A stretch of 15,346 nucleotides of DNA from Candidatus Melainabacteria bacterium (GTDB lineage: Bacteria; Cyanobacteriota; Vampirovibrionia; Obscuribacterales; Obscuribacteraceae), in assembly GCA_014380105.1 (NCBI GenBank), contig JACMKL010000340.1, positions 1 to 15,346 of the forward strand, in the 5' to 3' direction. The first letter of the stretch is position 1; the number at the start of each line of letters is the position of its first letter. Of this stretch, positions 13,327 to 15,346 are shown piece after piece. Both the position numbers and the translations under genes were made by a program. The notes under the pieces were generated by a model. That model was not told the origin of the DNA and did no database searches. It saw nothing but the letters and a program-made list of their open reading frames with translations.

Positions 13327-14496
13327 CTATTCCTTCAAAAGTGAGTTAGCTATCACCAGGCGCTGGATTTCAGAAGTGCCTTCATAGATTTCGGTGATTT
13401 TGGCATCACGCATATAACGCTCAGCCGGATAATCAGTGACATACCCATATCCACCGAAAATTTGCACACATTTCACAGTCGAGCGCATTGCTACTTCAGA
13501 GGCGTAGAGTTTTGCGTGGGCGGCTTCGCGGGTGAATTTTTCACCACGATCTTGGGCAACGGACGCATGATATGTGAGCAGGCGCGCCGCGTCGATTTCT
13601 GTTTGCATTTCAGAGAACATAAAACGAATTGCCTGCAGATTATTGATAGTTTTTCCAAAGGCCTCGCGCTCTTTGGCGTATCGGTAGGCATGGTCCCAGG
13701 CGCCTTGAGCAATTCCCACTGCTTGGGCGGCAATACCAATTCTTCCGCCGTCAAGGGTCATCATGGCGACCTTGAAGCCTTCACCTGGCTTGCCCAAGAC
13801 ATTTTCAACAGGCACAGGAGTGTTGTCGAACATAATCTGGCAAGTTGATGAGCCTTTGATGCCCAATTTATCTTCGAGTTTTCCAAAGGTAAAACCTGGG
13901 GAATCCTTTTCGACGACCAGCGCAATTAAGCCTTTGTGGCGTTGTGAGCGATCTGTTTGAGCGATAACCAGGTAATAGTCAGCTTCTATGCCATTAGTGA
14001 TCCAGTTTTTTGCACCGTTAAGAATATAGTGGTCACCTTTCAGTGTAGCCATACAGGTAGCTGCCGCTGAGTCTGAACCGGTACCAGGCTCGGACAAAGC
14101 AAAGGCGCCCATTTTTTCACCGCGGCACATGGGCGGAAGGAACCGCTTTTTCTGCTCTTCATTGCCCATCAAATAGATAGGAGTGGCGCAAAGGGAAACG
14201 TGAGCCGAATACATTACCGAAGTTGTAGCGCAATTTTTTGCCAGCTCTTCAACAACGATTGCATAAGAAACGTGGTCCAGTCCGGCCCCGCCGTATTCTT
14301 CAGGAATCGGCAGTCCGCAGACTTCAGAAGCAGCCAGCAAATCCCAGTTTTCACGTGGAAAACGATGATTCTTGTCTATTTCAGCCGCTCTTGGAGCAAA
14401 TTCTTTCTGAGCGATTTCAGCGATAGTTTCCTGAATTAACATTTGATCTTCAGTCAATCTAAGGCTGAGTGGCAGTTCTTTCGTTGCAGTCAACAT
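13327..14496 (-). CDS. Acyl-CoA dehydrogenase (short-chain / butyryl-CoA type)
   Basis: FAD enzyme that introduces the 2,3 double bond into acyl-CoA and passes electrons to electron-transfer flavoprotein in fatty acid or amino acid breakdown. At 389 aa it has the family's normal length. The N-terminal helical domain (LTEDQMLIQETIAEIAQKEF) leads to the FAD/substrate motif FALSEPGTGSDS (about 132-143) and WITNG. The C-terminal domain contains REAFGKTINNLQAIRF, FGGYGYVTDYPAERYMRD and IYEGTSEIQRL. The Glu in that last motif (about Glu372) sits where the catalytic base of short-chain and butyryl-CoA dehydrogenases lies. Isovaleryl- and long-chain-type enzymes carry the base elsewhere, so a short- or medium-chain substrate is likely. 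GGTGAG lies 4 nt before the ATG. No etfAB, thiolase or crotonase is in the window. Divergent from the receiver gene across 208 nt. Confidence 0.94.
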   Translation of the reverse strand: MLTATKELPLSLRLTEDQMLIQETIAEIAQKEFAPRAAEIDKNHRFPRENWDLLAASEVCGLPIPEEYGGAGLDHVSYAIVVEELAKNCATTSVMYSAHVSLCATPIYLMGNEEQKKRFLPPMCRGEKMGAFALSEPGTGSDSAAATCMATLKGDHYILNGAKNWITNGIEADYYLVIAQTDRSQRHKGLIALVVEKDSPGFTFGKLEDKLGIKGSSTCQIMFDNTPVPVENVLGKPGEGFKVAMMTLDGGRIGIAAQAVGIAQGAWDHAYRYAKEREAFGKTINNLQAIRFMFSEMQTEIDAARLLTYHASVAQDRGEKFTREAAHAKLYASEVAMRSTVKCVQIFGGYGYVTDYPAERYMRDAKITEIYEGTSEIQRLVIANSLLKE

Positions 14497-14640
14497 TCAA
14501 CTCACCGTTGTGCGCGGGTTTTATCCCTTTAAGTTATCCAAGGGAGCGCTCAAAGCCTGTCCCTGCCCGGCTAAATTCGCTTATCCCGAGGCAAGATCAT
14601 ATCACTAAGGCGAGCTTTTAGGAGCGCAAACCATAATGAC

Positions 14641-14682
14641 TACAAGCATATAAACCCGGTAAAATTCACTGACGTGCTTGTA
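14641..14682. repeat. 8-bp inverted repeat ahead of the receiver-domain gene
   Basis: TACAAGCA (14641-14648) and TGCTTGTA (14675-14682) are exact inverted repeats separated by 26 nt, ending 22 nt before the ATG at 14705. Between them lies a -10-like TAAAAT (14660-14665), with a weak ATGACT (14636-14641) 18 nt upstream as possible -35. The arrangement suits an operator flanking a promoter, or an mRNA hairpin. The rest of 14497-14640 shows a CCCTT/AAGGG short hairpin (about 14526-14545) and nothing else clear. Confidence 0.4.
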
Positions 14683-14704
14683 ACTAGCCAACAGGAAGTT
14701 GAAG

Positions 14705-15346
14705 ATGGCGATAGCTAAGGTAGTCCTTGTAGAAGACGAAAAGAACCCCTCGACGGAATTTCGCGCCCAGCTCCAGAAAGAAGGATTCGAAGTAGCGGCT
14801 TGCGCCGGTGGCTTTGACGCTCTTGACGAGATTGGATCTCATGGTGCTGACATCGTAGTAGCCTGCACAACACTTTCTGATTTGAGCGGCTACCAACTTA
14901 CAAGCCTCATTAAATCAAATGACAGAACCAGCCGAATGCCGGTAATCCTCCTTGCCAAGGGCGAAACCAGCGAGCAAGACGAATTCTGGAAGGTGGCATC
15001 TTCACCTGACGCCATCATTGATGCTGAAACACTAAACAACGATCTCAAATCAATATGTACGCAAATAAAAGGTCTGGTCTCTAAAGCACATGAGTCTGGT
15101 TGGCAGCCTGGGATGGCGAAAAATCTCCATGTGCCAACACGTTCGCTTTCGAGCGCTAATTTAATTAATAGCTATGCCGGTCTCCTTGATGATTTGCTGA
15201 TTGAACGATTAGTCTCCAAAGCCACTCGTGCACTTTCAGAAGTTATTGACCCACGCAAAAAATTTGTTGACGCGTTTTTCAGTCTGGTAAATCAGGTCTT
15301 CAGTCCTGATGTTCTCGGCATTGTGGTTTCTGGACCAGATGGAACC
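14705..15346 (+). CDS. Receiver-like (pseudo-receiver) protein, C-terminus cut by window edge
   Basis: 214 codons are open to the window end. The ribosome binding site AGGAAG (14693-14698) lies 6 nt before the ATG. Residues 5-118 have the CheY-like receiver layout: VVLVEDEK gives the acidic pocket (Glu10, Asp11, Glu12), then FEVAACAGGFDALDEI, ADIVVACTTLSDLSGYQL and MPVILLAKGE. At the position where the phosphorylated Asp is expected there is Cys54. The conserved Thr/Ser is Ala84 and the conserved Lys aligns with Asp106. It is therefore unlikely to be phosphorylated in the usual way. After a linker, residues about 160-214 (RKKFVDAFFSLVNQVFSPDV, then LGIVVSGPDG) resemble the start of a GAF sensory domain. 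Divergent from acyl-CoA dehydrogenase, with an inverted repeat in the promoter region. Output and partners are unknown because the gene is truncated. Confidence 0.75.
   Translation, partial: MAIAKVVLVEDEKNPSTEFRAQLQKEGFEVAACAGGFDALDEIGSHGADIVVACTTLSDLSGYQLTSLIKSNDRTSRMPVILLAKGETSEQDEFWKVASSPDAIIDAETLNNDLKSICTQIKGLVSKAHESGWQPGMAKNLHVPTRSLSSANLINSYAGLLDDLLIERLVSKATRALSEVIDPRKKFVDAFFSLVNQVFSPDVLGIVVSGPDGT

Noticed and set aside
1..15346. CRISPR array, insertion sequence, phage genes, tRNA or rRNA
   Set aside because: No regularly spaced repeats, transposase or integrase motifs, or structural RNA cores were seen on either strand.

Overview
This 15.3 kb window is a gene-dense stretch of bacterial chromosome carrying mostly housekeeping genes. 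No mobile element, CRISPR array, rRNA or tRNA was found. The non-photosynthetic gene content, the order rplS-rbgA-rnhB (also seen in Firmicutes), a rodZ-rimO pair, a ytxG/ytxH-like cluster and several extended -10 promoter matches point to a lineage near Firmicutes or Cyanobacteria. A melainabacterial or Obscuribacter-like (Vampirovibrionia) genome would fit, but that assignment is a guess from gene content and protein style, not from a search.

Layout. (1) Positions 1-803 on the minus strand hold the N-terminal part of methionyl-tRNA synthetase, divergent from coaBC (974-2236, coenzyme A synthesis); a terminator-like hairpin sits between them. (2) From about 2287 to 5505 there is a plus-strand run. 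It starts with a promoter-like site and two tiny overlapping ORFs, followed by a YtxH-like protein, a DUF948 (YtxG-like) protein, a second YtxH-like protein, a RluB-type pseudouridine synthase and a RodZ-like membrane protein. (3) An intergenic region with paired GTTAAC-centred sites precedes rimO (ribosomal protein S12 methylthiotransferase), which is followed by a secreted TPR protein with a TonB-C-like domain. (4) A minus-strand J-domain protein is divergent from nrdR, which appears to be transcribed as a leaderless message. (5) rplS (L19, with an Ala/Pro-rich tail), rbgA (ribosome-assembly GTPase with an acidic insert) and rnhB form a plus-strand run with leader and intergenic hairpins. 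(6) On the minus strand an acyl-CoA dehydrogenase is followed after 3 nt by a second J-domain protein that ends in a winged-helix-like region. (7) At the right edge a divergent plus-strand gene encodes a receiver-like domain that has lost its phospho-acceptor Asp, followed by the start of what may be a GAF-like domain.

Functionally the window is dominated by translation and ribosome maturation (metG, rluB, rimO, rplS, rbgA), with DNA precursor and RNA:DNA hybrid metabolism (nrdR, rnhB), cofactor synthesis (coaBC) and cell-shape or envelope functions (rodZ, YtxH/DUF948 cluster, TPR/TonB-like protein). No obvious new defence or biosynthetic system is present. The most unusual items are the degenerate receiver protein, the two J-proteins with unassigned C-terminal regions, the mini-ORF chain ahead of the YtxH cluster, and the apparently leaderless nrdR.
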